Assembly (NCBI RefSeq): GCF_004664715.2
Contig: NC_051075.1
Coordinates: 27,336,715-27,400,714, forward strand
DNA from: Peromyscus leucopus
Lineage: Eukaryota > Chordata > Mammalia > Rodentia > Cricetidae
Direction of reading: 5' to 3'
Length of the DNA: 64,000 nucleotides
Position numbers and translations under genes: made by a program. The notes below the pieces were generated by a model, which was given only the letters and a program-made list of their open reading frames with translations, ran no database searches and was not told the DNA's origin. Shown piece after piece: positions 43,617 to 55,604 of the stretch. Every line of letters starts with the position of its first letter. Position 1 is the stretch's first letter.

Positions 43617-44020
43617 TATCTTAGGTAGTGTTTCTTTTGCTGTGATAGAGACCATGACCAAAAGCAACTCAGAGAGGAAAGGGTTTATTTCACCTTATAC
43701 TTCCAGGTAGAAGTCCATCACTGAGGGAAGTCAAAGCAAGAACTCAAGGCAAGAACCTAGAGGCAGCAACTGAAGCAGAAGCCACAGAGGAATACTGCTT
43801 GCTGGATTGTTCATTATAGCTTGTTTAGTTTGCTTTTTTATATACTTTAGGACCACCACTTATGGGTGTCATCACCCACAATGGACTAGGTCCTCCCACA
43901 TCAAAATCATTAATCCAGAAAATGCCCCACAGATTTGCCTATAGGGCAATCCAATAATGTCCCTCCCCCCAGATATCCTGGGCTTGTGTTAAGTTGACAG
44001 AAAACCAAGGATCACACTAA
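43617..44020 (-). mobile_element. MaLR-type LTR, antisense
   Basis: Starts TATCTTAGGTAGTGTTTC, with 'tgctgtgatagagaccatga', 'agagaggaaagggtttattt', 'gtgtcatcacccacaatgga' and 'cttgtgttaagttgacagaa'. The same family as 30507-30916. No TSD read. Confidence 0.8.
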
Positions 44021-44025
44021 GGGAC

Positions 44026-44399
44026 TATACTAGCTGGTTTTTTTTTTTTTTTGTCAACTTTACACAAGCTAGACTCATCTGGCAGGTAGGAACTTCAGTT
44101 GAGATATTGCCACCATTAACTGTCCTGTGGAGCATCTTTTTAATTGCTAATTGATGTAAGACACGTCAGCACACTGTGGACCATGCCATCTCTGTGCAGA
44201 TGGGTGTGAGCTATATAAGAAAAGTGGCTGAGAAAGCTGAGTAAGAGTATAAGCAGGATTTCTCTTATGGTCTCTCTTTCAGTTCCTGCCTCCAGATTCC
44301 TGCCTTAGCTTTTCTTTTCTTGGACTGTATACACCTTTTCCTCCTCAAGTTGCTTTTAGTCATGGTGTTTATTGCAGCAACAGAGAGAAAATCAGGCCA
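44026..44399 (+). mobile_element. MaLR-type LTR, sense, facing the previous copy
   Basis: Starts TATACTAGCTGG, then a T run, 'cacaagctagactcatctgg', TATA-like 'gagctatataagaaaagtgg', 'gttcctgcctccagattcct', 'tcctcctcaagttgctttta' and 'gtcatggtgtttattgcagc'. Opposite orientation to 43617-44020 and only a few bases away. Confidence 0.8.
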
Positions 44400-44860
44400 G
44401 AAATTACCCCCAAGGAAGGTGAGATCACATTAAGCCATGTTAAAGAGATACAAATAATTATCTCCATAAGAGATAGTGTAGTTTTCCTTCCCAGACTCCC
44501 TGCTCTCAGCCACAGTCCCTTACAGGGCTACAGCCATGCAACTTTAGAAATCTAACTGCTTTTCTGAATTGCTCAGAAAGGATAACCTTTCCTTCTTCCT
44601 ATTTCTGTTCTAAGCATGGTTTCAACAGCACTGCAGGCTTCTCTCTTTCTCTAAAGCTCCCGTCTCTGTCATGTGGTGATTTGTGTGACATGTGGCTTTC
44701 TCTCCACTAGCTTCTTCATCCAGGCAGTTGCAAAGATTTACAGCTCGCCTATTGCCAATATTTATGCCAACATGAAGGCTTTTAATGATTGTTTAACTCA
44801 AGTGGCAATTTATATTTGTAGAAATGGGAAGTTTCACATATAAGTTTATTTTGGTTATAA
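44400..44860. other. Unassigned spacer
   Basis: Nothing recognised. Confidence 0.4.
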
Positions 44861-44865
44861 AACAG

Positions 44866-45072
44866 GCCAGAGAGGTAACTCAGTGGTTAAGAGTGATTAC
44901 TGCTCTTGCAGAGGACCTGGGTTCAGGCATCAGGCATCAGCTCCACCCACTAGTACCTCCAATTCTAGGAGATCAAACACCCTTTTATGATTTCTGCAGA
45001 CTCCTGCACTCATGTGGTAGGCATGCACATACATATATACACACAGAGAGAATAAATAGATATCAAAATATC
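44866..45072 (+). repeat. SINE B3/B2
   Basis: 'gccagagaggtaactcagtg', 'ttactgctcttgcagaggac', 'ctgggttcaggcatcaggca', 'tctgcagactcctgcactca' and a CA-rich, A-rich end. Confidence 0.85.
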
Positions 45073-45129
45073 AACAACATACAGAAATCTTAATTGAACT
45101 ACATTGTGTGCTTGAAAGTATGAGATATT

Positions 45130-45840
45130 GCACTTTGACCAGGGAAACAGGTAAGGGTAACTGCAGACAGACCCTCACTTATTCCTCCTCTCCTCCAATT
45201 CCAGTCCCTCAGATCCATCCCTGGCTCCACGGCAGACCATTTGCTCAGGCCTCACCTTCCTCTCTGCCCCTTCTCCAGTGGATCACACAGATTCCTTTTC
45301 AAATTTTCTTCACCCAACTCATTGCCTTATCCCAGACACCACCTCTAATAGGCACTCCCTGGGAACCCTCGGGCCACTCCAGACAGGGGAGCATGTAGGC
45401 TAGTTGCAGATCTTCACCTCTCCCTCCATCCCTCCAAATCCAGTTCCCCATTCTCATCTCCAGCTTTGTAGCAGAGCTTCTGCGTTGGCCTCTCCTCACT
45501 CTCTGCTCCCATTTCCAGGGACCTAAGCCTGCTGGTGGAACAGCCTGCTTTTCTCCCTCATGTGGACTCCCTCAGGCCCCCAGTCCAGGCTTTCCTCATT
45601 CCTATGTGCCAACTCCCAATACCCAGAATCACATTTTACCTGGAGCCCGTAGTGGCCACACCTATCCTATTAATTCCCTACCAGATAACACATTAACCTC
45701 CTAAGAACCAGAGAGGGCAACACAAACCAAGGAACCCACCTGATAAAGACAAGATCAGATATCAGCACCTAGAATTATAATCTTCCCAATGTCAGATGCC
45801 TAGATAATCAGCATAAAAAGGTAATAACAGCCGGGACAAT
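45130..45840 (+). mobile_element. LINE-1 5'UTR
   Basis: GC-rich, with loosely repeated blocks ('ctcctccaattccagtccct' near 45186 and 'ccctccaaatccagttcccc' near 45431; 'gggaaccctcgggccactcc'), then 'ccagataacacattaacctc' and 'ggcaacacaaaccaaggaac' leading into ORF1. About 240-bp imperfect internal repetition fits an L1 promoter region. Confidence 0.75.
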
Positions 45841-46395
45841 ATGTCTCCACTAGAGGCCAGCAACCCTACCATAGCAGGCCCTGAGTATTCCAACATAGCC
45901 GAAGCACAAGAAAAAGACCTTAAAATAGCCTTTATGAATATGATGAGTCCTTAAAGAGTAATAAACCCCTTAAAGAACTCTATGAAAACACAAATAGTGG
46001 AAGGAAATGAATAAAACAGTTCAAGACCTAAAAGTGGAAGTAGACTCAATAGGGAAACCTAAACTGAGGGAAATCTGGAAGTGAAGAATTTAGGAAGCAG
46101 AACAGGAACCTCAGAGGCAAGCATCACCAACAGGATACAAGAGATGGAAGACAGACTCTCAGGCATGTAAAACACAACAGAAGAAATGGATACCCCAGTC
46201 AAAGAAAATGTTAAATCTAAAAGATTCCTGCCACAAAACATCCAGGAAATCTGGGACACCATGAAAAGACCAAATCTAAAAAAATATAGGAATAGAGGGA
46301 AGAGAAGAAACCCAGGTCAAAGCACAGAAAATGTTTTCAACAAAATCATATGAAAATTCTTTAACCTAAAGAAAGAGATTCCTATCAAGGTACTC
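45841..46395 (+). pseudogene. LINE-1 ORF1 pseudogene
   Basis: Begins ATGTCTCCACTAGAGGCC and reads MSPLEASNPTIAGPEYSNIA EAQEKDLKIAFMNMM before a one-base-scale deletion shifts the frame to a stop. The DNA can then be followed through coiled-coil coding words ('gaggaacctcagaggcaa'-type, 'gaagaaatggataccccagt', 'aggaaatctgggacaccatg', 'aagaaacccaggtcaaagca') to 'cctatcaaggtac', where L1 stops abruptly. The C-terminal domain and all of ORF2 are missing. Confidence 0.88.
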
Positions 46396-46449
46396 TCACT
46401 TCACTATGCCCTCCCATTCCCTTCCTTCCTCCCTGACTCTCTCCAAGTC

Positions 46450-46577
46450 AGGGATTCAGTCTATAACCCTGGCTTGTCTAGAATTCACCATGTAGCCCAG
46501 GCTGGGCTTGAACTTGTGGCAATCGCCTGCCTCTGCCACCAAGTGCTGGCATTGTGTACTACCATATCCAAGCCCTT
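46450..46577 (-). repeat. Old SINE B1
   Basis: 'gtctagaattcaccatgtag', 'cccaggctgggcttgaactt' and 'ctctgccaccaagtgctggc'. Confidence 0.8.
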
Positions 46578-47155
46578 TTCTTGAATATGTCTTGATCTTT
46601 GGGTCTCTGTGTTTGTGTTTGCATACCACGTTTCAGCAAAAATCTTTTAAAGTTAGTTTTGTAAGATTCTCCCACCCTTGATCATTCTCTTCATTTGGTC
46701 AAATTCCCTATTTGCCACTCTTCCCCAGGGGACATTCTCCTAGCTTTATCTGCTTTCTGCAGGAATCCTGTCGAGGATTATCCTTTTACAAGGATTATCC
46801 CTCTCCACGCTTCTTCAGTAACTTTTTATCTACAGACCCCCAACTCCTGTATGATATATATTTGGAATTGAGTTCATGTCTGTATTGAAATCTCCATTTT
46901 TCCTATTGCAGTTTCTCTTTTTATCGCCCAAATACTGTCTGGCTCTGTAAAAAAAAAAAATCTACGAAAATGTATACTTTAAGCACTGTGATGTTGTTGC
47001 TTTGAAGATCTGAACCTGAAGAAACAGCAGCCCAGTGTAAAGTAAGACGTTTGGAGTTCATATAACTCTCGTTTTGTTGTGCAGACAATATATTCCCTGA
47101 ATCACATCCAAAAGGTTAGCAGTGGAAAGCTTTCCAGGAGTCTGCTTTAGCTACC
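46578..47155. other. Unassigned, candidate single-copy stretch
   Basis: About 580 bp without recognised rodent repeats, next to an ancient LINE-2 relic. Confidence 0.4.
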
Positions 47156-47159
47156 AGCT

Positions 47160-47605
47160 CCCCTACCCTGACTCTGGCTGGAGCCTTGTTCAGCCTCTGT
47201 TACTTCTCATCTGGATCACTGTGAAGCATGCCGGTCAGTACTCGCCTAGATTCTTCCCATGCCTGCCACCTCCTCTCCACAGTGCAGCCAGAGGAAGATT
47301 GTAAAACACAATTAAATATTCTTGTCCCCTTTCTCATTCAGAGTAAAACACAAAATTCTGGGAAAGCTTTGCAAGCTCTGTCTACTCCCTCTCCCTGTGT
47401 CCCGGTGGATGCAAAGTCCTCTTTCCTCAAGCTCTTTACCACACTCGCTGCCCTTTTCTTCCCAGGCCCTCTGCTATTGCCTTTTCTAGTTGAAATGCTT
47501 TTGTTCCAGATGTACCAGGATGGCTCAGGACTCAACTGTTTCACAGAAAGTTCCTCCCTGACCATGCTATGCAAAAGAGCAATCCTTACCTGATCAGGGA
47601 TTCTC
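47160..47605 (+). mobile_element. LINE-2 relic
   Basis: 'cagtgcagccagaggaagat', 'attcagagtaaaacacaaaa', 'tttccaggccctctgc'-like wording, 'tagttgaaatgcttttgttc' and 'agttcctccctgaccatgct' follow the L2 coding-strand order near its 3' end as I recall it. It is a mammal-wide element, so this stretch predates rodents. Confidence 0.72.
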
Positions 47606-49360
47606 TGAGTCTGACTGAGTCTTGGTGTGAACAAATGTTAATCAGGTGCCTGAATCTTTTCCAGGCCTATCTGTAGACATCTTTGTAAAAATCCAGTTTT
47701 ATCAAGACTTGCTAAGTGGGTTTAGCATAAACAGCTTCCCCTCTGTTTACCAAGGCTCATTCCCCAATGCCTAATCTTGTGAGTTTTGAAAAGTCCTTCT
47801 CATGTCTGCTCCACTGTACCCTTTCCAACTTTTATTGCTAAGGGAATAGCGGTACCATCAACTGAAGGAGATTTGGGAAAAGGAAAGGTTTTGCTGTTGC
47901 AAATAATAAATTAGAATTCAAATTTATTAAATTAAATGTACTGAGGATTCATCAGTTGGAAATATCCATGAAGGGTTGAACCTATGTATGGTACTTAGTA
48001 GGGATGTCAGAGCAATGAATGTGTATGTGAGATTCATTAGCTTGTGTTTGAGGAGGTAGTTAAAGCCACAGCCATGGATGAAATCATCCAGGAGGAGTAC
48101 ACAGAGGAAAAGGAGAATTTACCCATTAAGACAATCTGAACAAAGCAGAGACCAGCAACACAAATCTAGGAAGGTGCGATTTTTTTCATTATACCTCTTG
48201 TAATTCAAATTTCAAGAATAGCATAATGTCTTATATTATATAAACAAAAACAAAAACAAACAAATGGGAAAAACCCAACTCATAATATAGGAGGAAATCC
48301 GGGAGAGACTTATTAGAAAGTTAAGAGAACAATGGATGAAGAATTAATGGTGTTTAGAGCTTCCAATGACACATAAAATAGAATTAAATCACATGGTTTA
48401 TTGATTGACACACATAGTTACTAGAACAGCCTTTCTTTGTGCTGCATCCTTACATAGCTTGGGTCCTAGAACCCTGACTATGGGCAACAATGGAATCAAT
48501 GGAATGAAGAAATAACAGACCCTAAAGAAACAACAGATGTAGGTACACAGAAAGTCTGAGATTGATGGCCTGAACTCTCTGATGGAAGCCCAGTGTGTTT
48601 ATTATGTACAGCTGAACATGGAGGTGGGTTACTGCATCCATCTGAACAGGAGGTGGGGTTAATGGTGTACGGCTGAATAGGAGGCAGGTTTAGCTAATCT
48701 CACAAGGAGCAGTCTCTGCAGGGGGGCAGTCTTCAGGCTGTAAACATCCAGGAGGAGAAAGGTACAGTGGACATTTTCTGCACACACTGTCAGTCTCCCC
48801 TCATGGGCCAGAGGAAGAGTTGCCACCCCTCTGGGCCTTACCTAGGCTTTGTCACTTTCATGGGGCTGAGGATTTGGGGTCCTTGACATGACTGTGCTCA
48901 TGTCAAATGATACATACTCTCTCAGGACTTCACATGCCCCCTACACGTTTATCCTTTGGTCTTATCATAATGATATGAATAAACTTAACAAGCTTTTGTG
49001 AAAACTTGATAGGTGTCAGTGTGTCTCTCTGCCCAGGTACATTTCTCAAAAGCAAGTGATGCATAGCTGTCTTTTGGTTGTAAAAAGATGAAATACATGC
49101 TTAAGTAGTGTGTCTGTTTCTCTGTTTTTAACATTTATCTCTATTGGTTAATAACTTCTGTGGTCTCTGTGTGGGGCCTTCCTTTTGGGGATAGATGGAC
49201 CCGTGTATAATGTGGTCAGGATTTTAGTGCCTAGGTCACTAATCAGTTGACTCTTAGTTAATAAAAGATACATCATCTCAGATGTGCTTGTCTTTTACAG
49301 GCAGCCCTTCAAAAGAGGGACTGACTGGACTTTTCTGAAAAAAATTTTACTAGCCTTCAA
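47606..49360. other. Unassigned, possibly ERV-derived
   Basis: No clear family. 48540-49300 has some retroviral-like texture ('ggaagcccagtgtgtttatt', 'gataggtgtcagtgtgtctc') but no surviving gag, pol or env frame. Confidence 0.35.
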
Positions 49361-49366
49361 GAATTA

Positions 49367-49726
49367 TGTAAGCAGAGGTGGAGTTTTTCTTTCCTGACCA
49401 CCTGGTCCCAAAGAAACATACAAAAGCGTGTATTAATTAGAAAACACTCAGCCGATGGCTCAGACTTATTACTAACTAGCTCTTACATTTAAATGAACCC
49501 ATTTCTACTCATCTGTGTATTGTCACATGGCCGTGGCTTTACCAGTTCTCTGGCACTTGCTTCCTGTGCGGCTTGCTCATGTCTCCCTGACTCTGCCCTT
49601 CTTCATCCCAGTCCTCAGTTTTGTTGTCCTGTCTAACTTCCTGCCTGGCCACTGGCCAATCAGTGTTTTATTGAATCAATTCCAGTGACAAATCTTTACA
49701 GTGTGCAAGAGGAATATCCCACAGCA
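49367..49726 (-). mobile_element. Solo LTR family A, diverged copy
   Basis: TGTAAGCAGAGGTGG...ATCCCACAGCA. Flanks GAATTA (49361-49366) and GAATTT (49727-49732) match 5 of 6. Core words: 'ctaactagctcttacattta', 'tgaacccatttctactcatc', 'cactggccaatcagtgtttt'. The 3' part differs from the other copies. Confidence 0.85.
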
Positions 49727-49732
49727 GAATTT

Positions 49733-50825
49733 AGTCTTCGAAGAAGAAGATCACATGACAAGGACCCCAGGGTGGCTTCTGGAGAGGAGAGCAATTTGGG
49801 GCTGACAGCAAGTGAGTACCAGCTTCAGTCACACAACCGCAAGGAAATGAGTTCTGTCAATAGCTGAGAGGCTGGGAAAGAGCCCCATCTCGGATGAGAT
49901 GGCAGCTCTTGCTGGCCGTTCAAGTTCAGCACAATGAGACACAGAGAGGATCCACAGAGGGCCAGATAAGACATTGCTGCAGCAATAGAAAACCAATAGG
50001 ACTTTTACTTATCAACTAGAAAAGTTTTTACTTATATACTTATCTCAAATTAATATCCTTTCTCATATTACTCAAACATTATATTAGTTTTTGCTCTTCA
50101 AATTACTAATTTCCTTGCTTAATCATTCATGCTCTTATTTACTGTTTTTTTTTTCTTTTTTTAAATTCAAGTCAGTATCCCCATTCCTGTTAGTGAGACG
50201 TCAGGACATTAGCAACTCGACTCTGCTTTCTCTTCAGGTGCCACTGTGTGCTTGCTGTGAGAGTGTTTGCAGAGAAACCTGGCTCCAATCTGAGGAATGA
50301 GAGGGCACGGAATAACCCACTGAAGCAATTGCATGGTGAAAGTGCAGCACAGAGTGCTGCTCAGAGTGCATCTTTATTAGGAAAACGTCCTTATGCAATG
50401 CGAGGTTCCTTGACATAGAGTGTATGCGTTTGCTGCTTGACAAAACTCGGCTGCCCTGGCCATGAAGCTATCACCTTCCCAGGAAAGGCCAAGGGAAATT
50501 ATGGGTAGGAACTCTGTTTAGGTGATTAAGAGATAGCATTGGTTTAGGGGATGGCAGGAGATTCAGTAAAGCTTAATTTAACATCGGGAAGGCACAGAGC
50601 TACAGAATCATCCAACTGGGACTCCCAATGTCACCGGGTTTCCTGATCCTGTGCTTGTGGCTTTTGCTTCTCACCGGAAGAATTCTTTCCATGTGTTATG
50701 GAGAATATAACACACATAGTGATGATGTTCAATGTTTCTTAATATGTTGGGCTGGGATATCTTCATTTATTTGTTTTTAAGTAAGCATACAAGGTAACAG
50801 ATTTCTTCAAGGGTTTTAAATTTAA
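49733..50825. other. Unassigned stretch
   Basis: No family assigned. 50290-50480 reads like a decayed LTR or gene relic, but I cannot name it. Confidence 0.35.
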
Positions 50826-50829
50826 TTGA

Positions 50830-51477
50830 ATTGAAATTTACATGTATAAGTGTTTTGCTTGCATGTATGTATGTATGTATGTATGTATGTATGTATGTAT
50901 GTGTATCATATGCATGCCTGGTGCCCAAGGCAGCCAGAAGAGGGAATTGGATCTCCCTGGGACTGGAGTTATGGATGTCTTGAGCCACAAGCACAGGGTC
51001 AGGTGCTGGGAACCAAGCCATAGTCCTCTGCAAAAACAAGTGTTCTGTAATTGAAAGTTTTCCTCTGCCTACCCGGCTCCTGCGTCCTTGTGGTCCCGCA
51101 GCCGCTCAGACACAAATGGACACACAGAGGCTTATATTAATTATGAGCTGTATGGCCTATTGGCTCAGGCTTCTCACTAGCTAGATCTTACATCTTAAAT
51201 TAACCCATTTCTATAAATCTTCACTTTGCCACGTGGCTCGTGGCTTACCGGTACCTTTACATCTTGCTCTCATGGCAGCAGCTGGCAGCGTCTCCTCTGT
51301 TCTGCCTTTCTCCTTCCTCCGCTCTAGTTAGAATGTCCCGCCTAACCCTATTCTGCCTCACCATTGGCCAAACAGCTTTATTTATCAACCAATCAGAGCA
51401 ACATATTTTACTGCATACAGAACGACATCATCCATCAGTGTTCCCTACTGATGGGCCGTTTCTCTAGCTCCTCCTTA
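50830..51477 (-). repeat. SINE B3 split by a solo LTR
   Basis: Reversed B3: 'catgcctggtgcccaaggca', 'ccagaagagggaattggatc', 'ctgggaaccaagccatagtc', 'ctctgcaaaaacaagtgttc', then the LTR, then 'gtgttccctactgatgggcc' and 'gtttctctagctcc', which complete the SINE head. It also contains (TGTA)n at 50863-50900. Confidence 0.85.
51046..51437 (-). mobile_element. Solo LTR family A, TSD GTGTTC
   Basis: TGTAATTGAAAGTTTTCC...CATCATCCATCA, with GTGTTC at 51040-51045 and 51438-51443. Core: 'gtatggcctattggctcagg', 'ttgccacgtggctcgtggct', 'accattggccaaacagcttt', 'atcaaccaatcagagcaaca'. Inserted in a B3 SINE. Confidence 0.94.
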
Positions 51478-52935
51478 CAGCATTTCACACACACTTCATC
51501 TCTATTCCTCTCCCTCCCTCTCTGGTCATTCTTCTTGATGACAGATCCACAAAGGACTAGGAAAATTGTTAGGAAGGATGCCAGACACAGAAACAAAATG
51601 CTGAGAAGCACATGCTGTCTAAAACAAGGAGAGGCTAGGCCTTTTATGTCCTAGAAAAGGTTTGCCCAAAAAGGGAGATGGATGTGTATGATTTCTGAGA
51701 TGCTCAAATACCATGTCTCTGAAATTCTCCTTTCTGTTTTCCAAGGCTCCTGTCAAGCCAGAAGATGAAGACTGAATGTACAGATAGGGTTAGTCATCAG
51801 AATCTAGTGGAGACCGAGCAAGCTGACATCATCTGTAGAGGGACCCTGCCTCTTGCGTATATGCTAGGTCAGCTGTTCTTTGGAATGCTGCTGACATAAG
51901 GGGAAAGTGGGCTAGTGAGCTGATGACATCATTGCGTATAATTTATAAGGAATAATTTAGCAACATGGAATCCCTCTTGGTTTGGGCTGCTAATGAAGCC
52001 CTTGACAGACTCTTAGCAACCTGGGACCACCACCTGTGTCAGCTGCACGCATGCTTGCTTTAAACAATGGAAACAAACACACAAGCCTGTCAATCAAAAC
52101 AGAGAACCACTCACACTATACCCTCTGTCAACGAAACTCCTCCTCCTCTTGAATCCCGTAAGAGGAAACCTGAGGCAATAATTCGGGTCCCTTAAGTGCC
52201 CGTTCATTCTTGTGGTCCACTGTAGCTCTTGACAGTATATTTTTTCCTGCTCTGTGAGAACGTTTTGCTTTTGAATAAAGTTCCCTGCTAGATTGTGACC
52301 TGTGTGAGCACTTATTCCAGTTCCTTGAGTAAGTGGCTAAAATCCTGAAAAAGCCTAGCCCAGTCCCTGACCGCCGGTAACAGCTGCGCAGTGCCATCAA
52401 CTTACAAAGGCCCCTTTCTGCAGAAAGAACTCTAGAGTTAAGTGCCACTTGTCCAGTTGGCCTGTGCTGGCTCCGGGGGGAAGTTCATTGCCACTGTAGC
52501 CTGCCTGTTAGTAAGTTTATCTCCCTACTGGTGTTTCTGTTCGTTAAGTTCCCATAAACCCTGTGCTTCGTGCGCAGTCTCCTTGCATTATCTTCCTTTT
52601 CTCAGGAACCCATCCCATTGCCCTAGTGTTCGGGGCTGTGGTCTCTACCAGGGGGAAGGAAGTAGTCATCAAGTACTGAGGTGAGGCTAGACCTCAAAAC
52701 ACCACAGTTAGCTGTTCCTGATCAGAAAAGCACCTCTGAGTGTTACCTGGCTATGTAGGTAACATTCCAGAAAGTGGTGAAGGGAGATGGGAAAAGATTT
52801 CAAAGTACTTCTGCTTGCCTATGAAGTGTTTTTCTATCTTGTTTGGTGAATTTCAGGTTGTGCCTAAAATATTATTTATCTTATTGTGCCTACATAGTAA
52901 AACTTCACCATCCCTGACTACATAATATTGGAATT
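51478..52935. other. Unassigned, possible old LTR
   Basis: 'cgtataatttataaggaata' near 51935 and 'gaataaagttccctgctaga' near 52274 could be a TATA region and a polyadenylation signal of a decayed LTR, but ends and family are not recognisable. Confidence 0.3.
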
Positions 52936-52939
52936 GGCA

Positions 52940-53201
52940 TCTTTTTTTTTTTAATTTTTACTTTATTTTATTAACAGTTTTTCATTGATTTTTTCCTATC
53001 AACCATAGTTTCTCCTCCCTCCTCTCCTGTTCCCCCTCCCACCTACTCCCCCCACTTCTCCTTCTCCATCTCTATTCAGAAAGGGGCAGGCCTCTCATGG
53101 GCTTGAACAAAGCATGGCAATCAAGTCCAGGCAGGACAGAGATCCTCCCCTGTATTAAGGCTGAGTGAGGTTATCCATCAGGGGGAACAGGTTTGGGCTC
53201 T

Positions 53202-53233
<32 letters not shown>
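52940..53233 (-). mobile_element. LINE-1 3' end, antisense, with poly(T)
   Basis: 'tttattaacagtttttcatt', 'tatcaaccatagtttctcct', 'caggcctctcatgggcttga' and 'ccatcagggggaacaggttt', then a T32 run at 53202-53233 that belongs to the next antisense insertion. Confidence 0.85.
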
Positions 53234-53240
<7 letters not shown>

Positions 53241-53333
53241 AAATTACTTTCCCTTTCCTTCCTCCAAACCCTTCCATAACCCCTCCTTGGTCTTTTTTTT
53301 AAATTCATGGCCTCTCTTTCCATTGTTATTGCC

Positions 53334-53378
<45 letters not shown>

Positions 53379-53690
53379 CCCCCCTCACCCCCATATATAT
53401 ATGTATATATACATGTATATTCCTAAATATAACTTGCTCAGTCTGTATAATGTTACTTGTACATATGTTTTTCAGAGCTGAATATTTGGTACTGGATAGC
53501 TAATTGATGTTCTTTTCCCTAGGGAAGATTATTTCTCCCAATCCCAGCATTCTTCAGTTGTCTACAATTCTTTCTGTATAGTTGAGGCCTTGAGGGATTT
53601 CCCTTGTCCACTTTGGCAAACCCATTCATGTCATCTCTGTTAGTTGAACTTAAGACCTGCTCAACAAGAGAGAAACCATGCCTGGTCCTG
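53234..53690 (-). mobile_element. LINE-1 3'UTR, antisense, with internal (AC)n
   Basis: 'ttccataacccctccttggt', 'ttcatggcctctctttccat', (AC)n at 53334-53378, 'gaatatttggtactggatag', 'ttgatgttcttttccctagg' and 'gaggccttgagggatttccc'. It shares this order with 23080-23400. Confidence 0.8.
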
Positions 53691-54350
53691 GAAACCTAGC
53701 TAACTACTCAGGGCTAGTGAAATTATGGAAATTTGAGGAGAATCTCTAACTTCTACTTTACTAAACAAGCATAATCCCTAAGGACAATCTAAACATTTGT
53801 CCTTATACCCACAGATAAGTGCAGTCCTCACCCCTCATCGAGGAAACTTTTCTTTGCAGTAGATGGAGACTACTACAAAGAAAACCACAACCAATCAAAA
53901 TGCAGTGTTGTGGAGCCCAGTCCCAATGAATGCATCTACAAAACACTCCTACACCTAAGGCTCATGGAATATTGCAAAAGAGGGGGTCACCTCTGTTTTA
54001 TTTATCACTGTTGTCTGATCAGAAGTTAGGGAGAGGGCACGACGTCCTCATTATCTGCAGTTGTATTGCTCCTTCCAACTGTCTTAGGGTTGCAGGAAGA
54101 GCTATTTAAACCTTGAAATCCTTTCCTTCCACTTATAGAATATACAAGAAACTTCCTGCTGATCCTAAAACCTTGTCTTTTTGATTTGGCCCTTCACTGG
54201 GGCAACCGAAGCCAGATTTTAGTTATTGGCCTTGATACTTCAGAAGGAAAAATTTTTATGCATTTTATGAGCCAGATTTCTTGGCTATAATTTGGTTAGC
54301 TCTGTTTTTCTTATAACTTAGGGCTTTGCAATGAGGTTCTTTAGAAGAGA
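53691..54350. other. Unassigned stretch
   Basis: No family recognised. 'ggagcccagtcccaatgaat' and 'ctccaactgtcttagggttg'-like text suggest old ERV or L1 material at most. Confidence 0.3.
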
Positions 54351-54356
54351 GACACT

Positions 54357-54728
54357 TGTAGGATGAATGTTTCTCAGGTCTCACCAAGCCTCTGCAGTTC
54401 CGTGGCTCGCTTATAAAATAATCACTCAGAGCCTTAATATTATTTATAACTGCTTGGCCTGTAGCTCAGGCTCATTACTGACTAGCTCTTATACTTAAAT
54501 TAACCCATAATTTTTATATATGTTTAGCCATGTGGCTTGGTACCTTTTCTCAATTCTGCCTTGTCATCTTGCTTCTTTGTCTGGCTGGTGACTCCTGACT
54601 CAGCCTTCCTCTTCCCAGAATTCTCCATGTCTGCTTATCCCACCTATACTTCCTGCCTGGCTACTTGGCCAATCAGCATTTTATTTATCAACACACATTC
54701 ACAGCATACAGAACAACATTCCACAGCA
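54357..54728 (-). mobile_element. Solo LTR family A, TSD GACACT
   Basis: TGTAGGATGAATG...ATTCCACAGCA, with GACACT at 54351-54356 and 54729-54734. Core: 'cactcagagccttaatatta', 'tgactagctcttatacttaa', 'tacttcctgcctggctactt', 'ggccaatcagcattttattt'. Confidence 0.94.
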
Positions 54729-54865
54729 GACACTGAGGTTAGAGAAACCTGAGCATGGACTTGGGATGTGGCTATGTAGTCAGCCCAAGAACTTGGTACT
54801 ATAGTATGGTCTGATTATCACCTTAAAAATAATTTTGCCATCAACCACATTTTGAGGAAACAACA

Positions 54866-55211
54866 TATCTTAGTTAGGGTTTCTGTTGCTGTGAAGAGAC
54901 ACCATGATCATGGAAACTCTTATATAGGAAAACATTTAATTGGGGCTGGCTTAAAGTTCAGAGGTTTAGTCCATTATCATCATGGTGGGAAGCATGGCAG
55001 CATGCAGGCAGACATGATGCTGGAAAAGGAGCTGAGAGTTCTACCTCTAGATTGATTGGCAGCAGGAATAGGGAGTGACATTGGGCCTGGCTTGAGCTTC
55101 TGAAACCTCAAAGCCCACTCCCAGTGACACATTTCCTCTAACAAGGTCAAACCTCCTAATAATGCCACTCCCTATGAGCCTATGGGGGCCATTTTCATTC
55201 AAACCACTAAA
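54866..55211 (-). mobile_element. Solo MaLR-type LTR
   Basis: Starts TATCTTAGTTAGGGTTTC and ends TCAAACCACTAAA on plus; sense is minus. 'gaagagacaccatgatcatg', 'gcatgcaggcagacatgatg', 'gaaaaggagctgagagttct' and 'aatgccactccctatgagcc' identify it. Flanks CAACA (54861-54865) and CAGCA (55212-55216) match 4 of 5. Confidence 0.82.
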
Positions 55212-55337
55212 CAGCATATTCTCAAAGTAGGTTTTCTTCTCATTTAAAAATGGAAATGTTTCATAATTGCTCAGGAAAAAATTAGCCATTGTGATTCCTT
55301 TAGTCACATGCAAACTTTGAGAGAGAAACCTGTTTTT

Positions 55338-55604
55338 TTTTGAGACTTTAAATGACCATTTTATTTTATTTTTTTAATTCAATTTATTTTATTTTACAAT
55401 ACCATTCAGTTCTACATATCAGCCACGGGTTCCCCTATTCTCCCCCTCCCACCCTCTCCCCTTACCCCTAGCCCACCCCCCCATTCCCACCTCCTCCAGA
55501 GCAAATCCTCCTCTGAGGACTGTGATCAACCTGGTAGACTCAGTCCAGGCAGGTCCAGTCCCTTCCTCCCAGACTGAACCAAGTGTCCCTGCATAAGCTC
55601 CAGG
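55338..55604 (-). mobile_element. LINE-1 3' end with 17-bp TSD and extra 3' sequence
   Basis: GAGAGAAACCTGTTTTT occurs at 55321-55337 and 55605-55621. From the left: T run, about 20 bp of 'gagactttaaatgaccattt', an A/T-rich block, then antisense L1 3'UTR ('ttctacatatcagccacggg', 'cctcctccagagcaaatcct', 'gtagactcagtccaggcagg'). The 20 bp between the outer T run and the L1 tail may be transduced flank. Confidence 0.85.
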
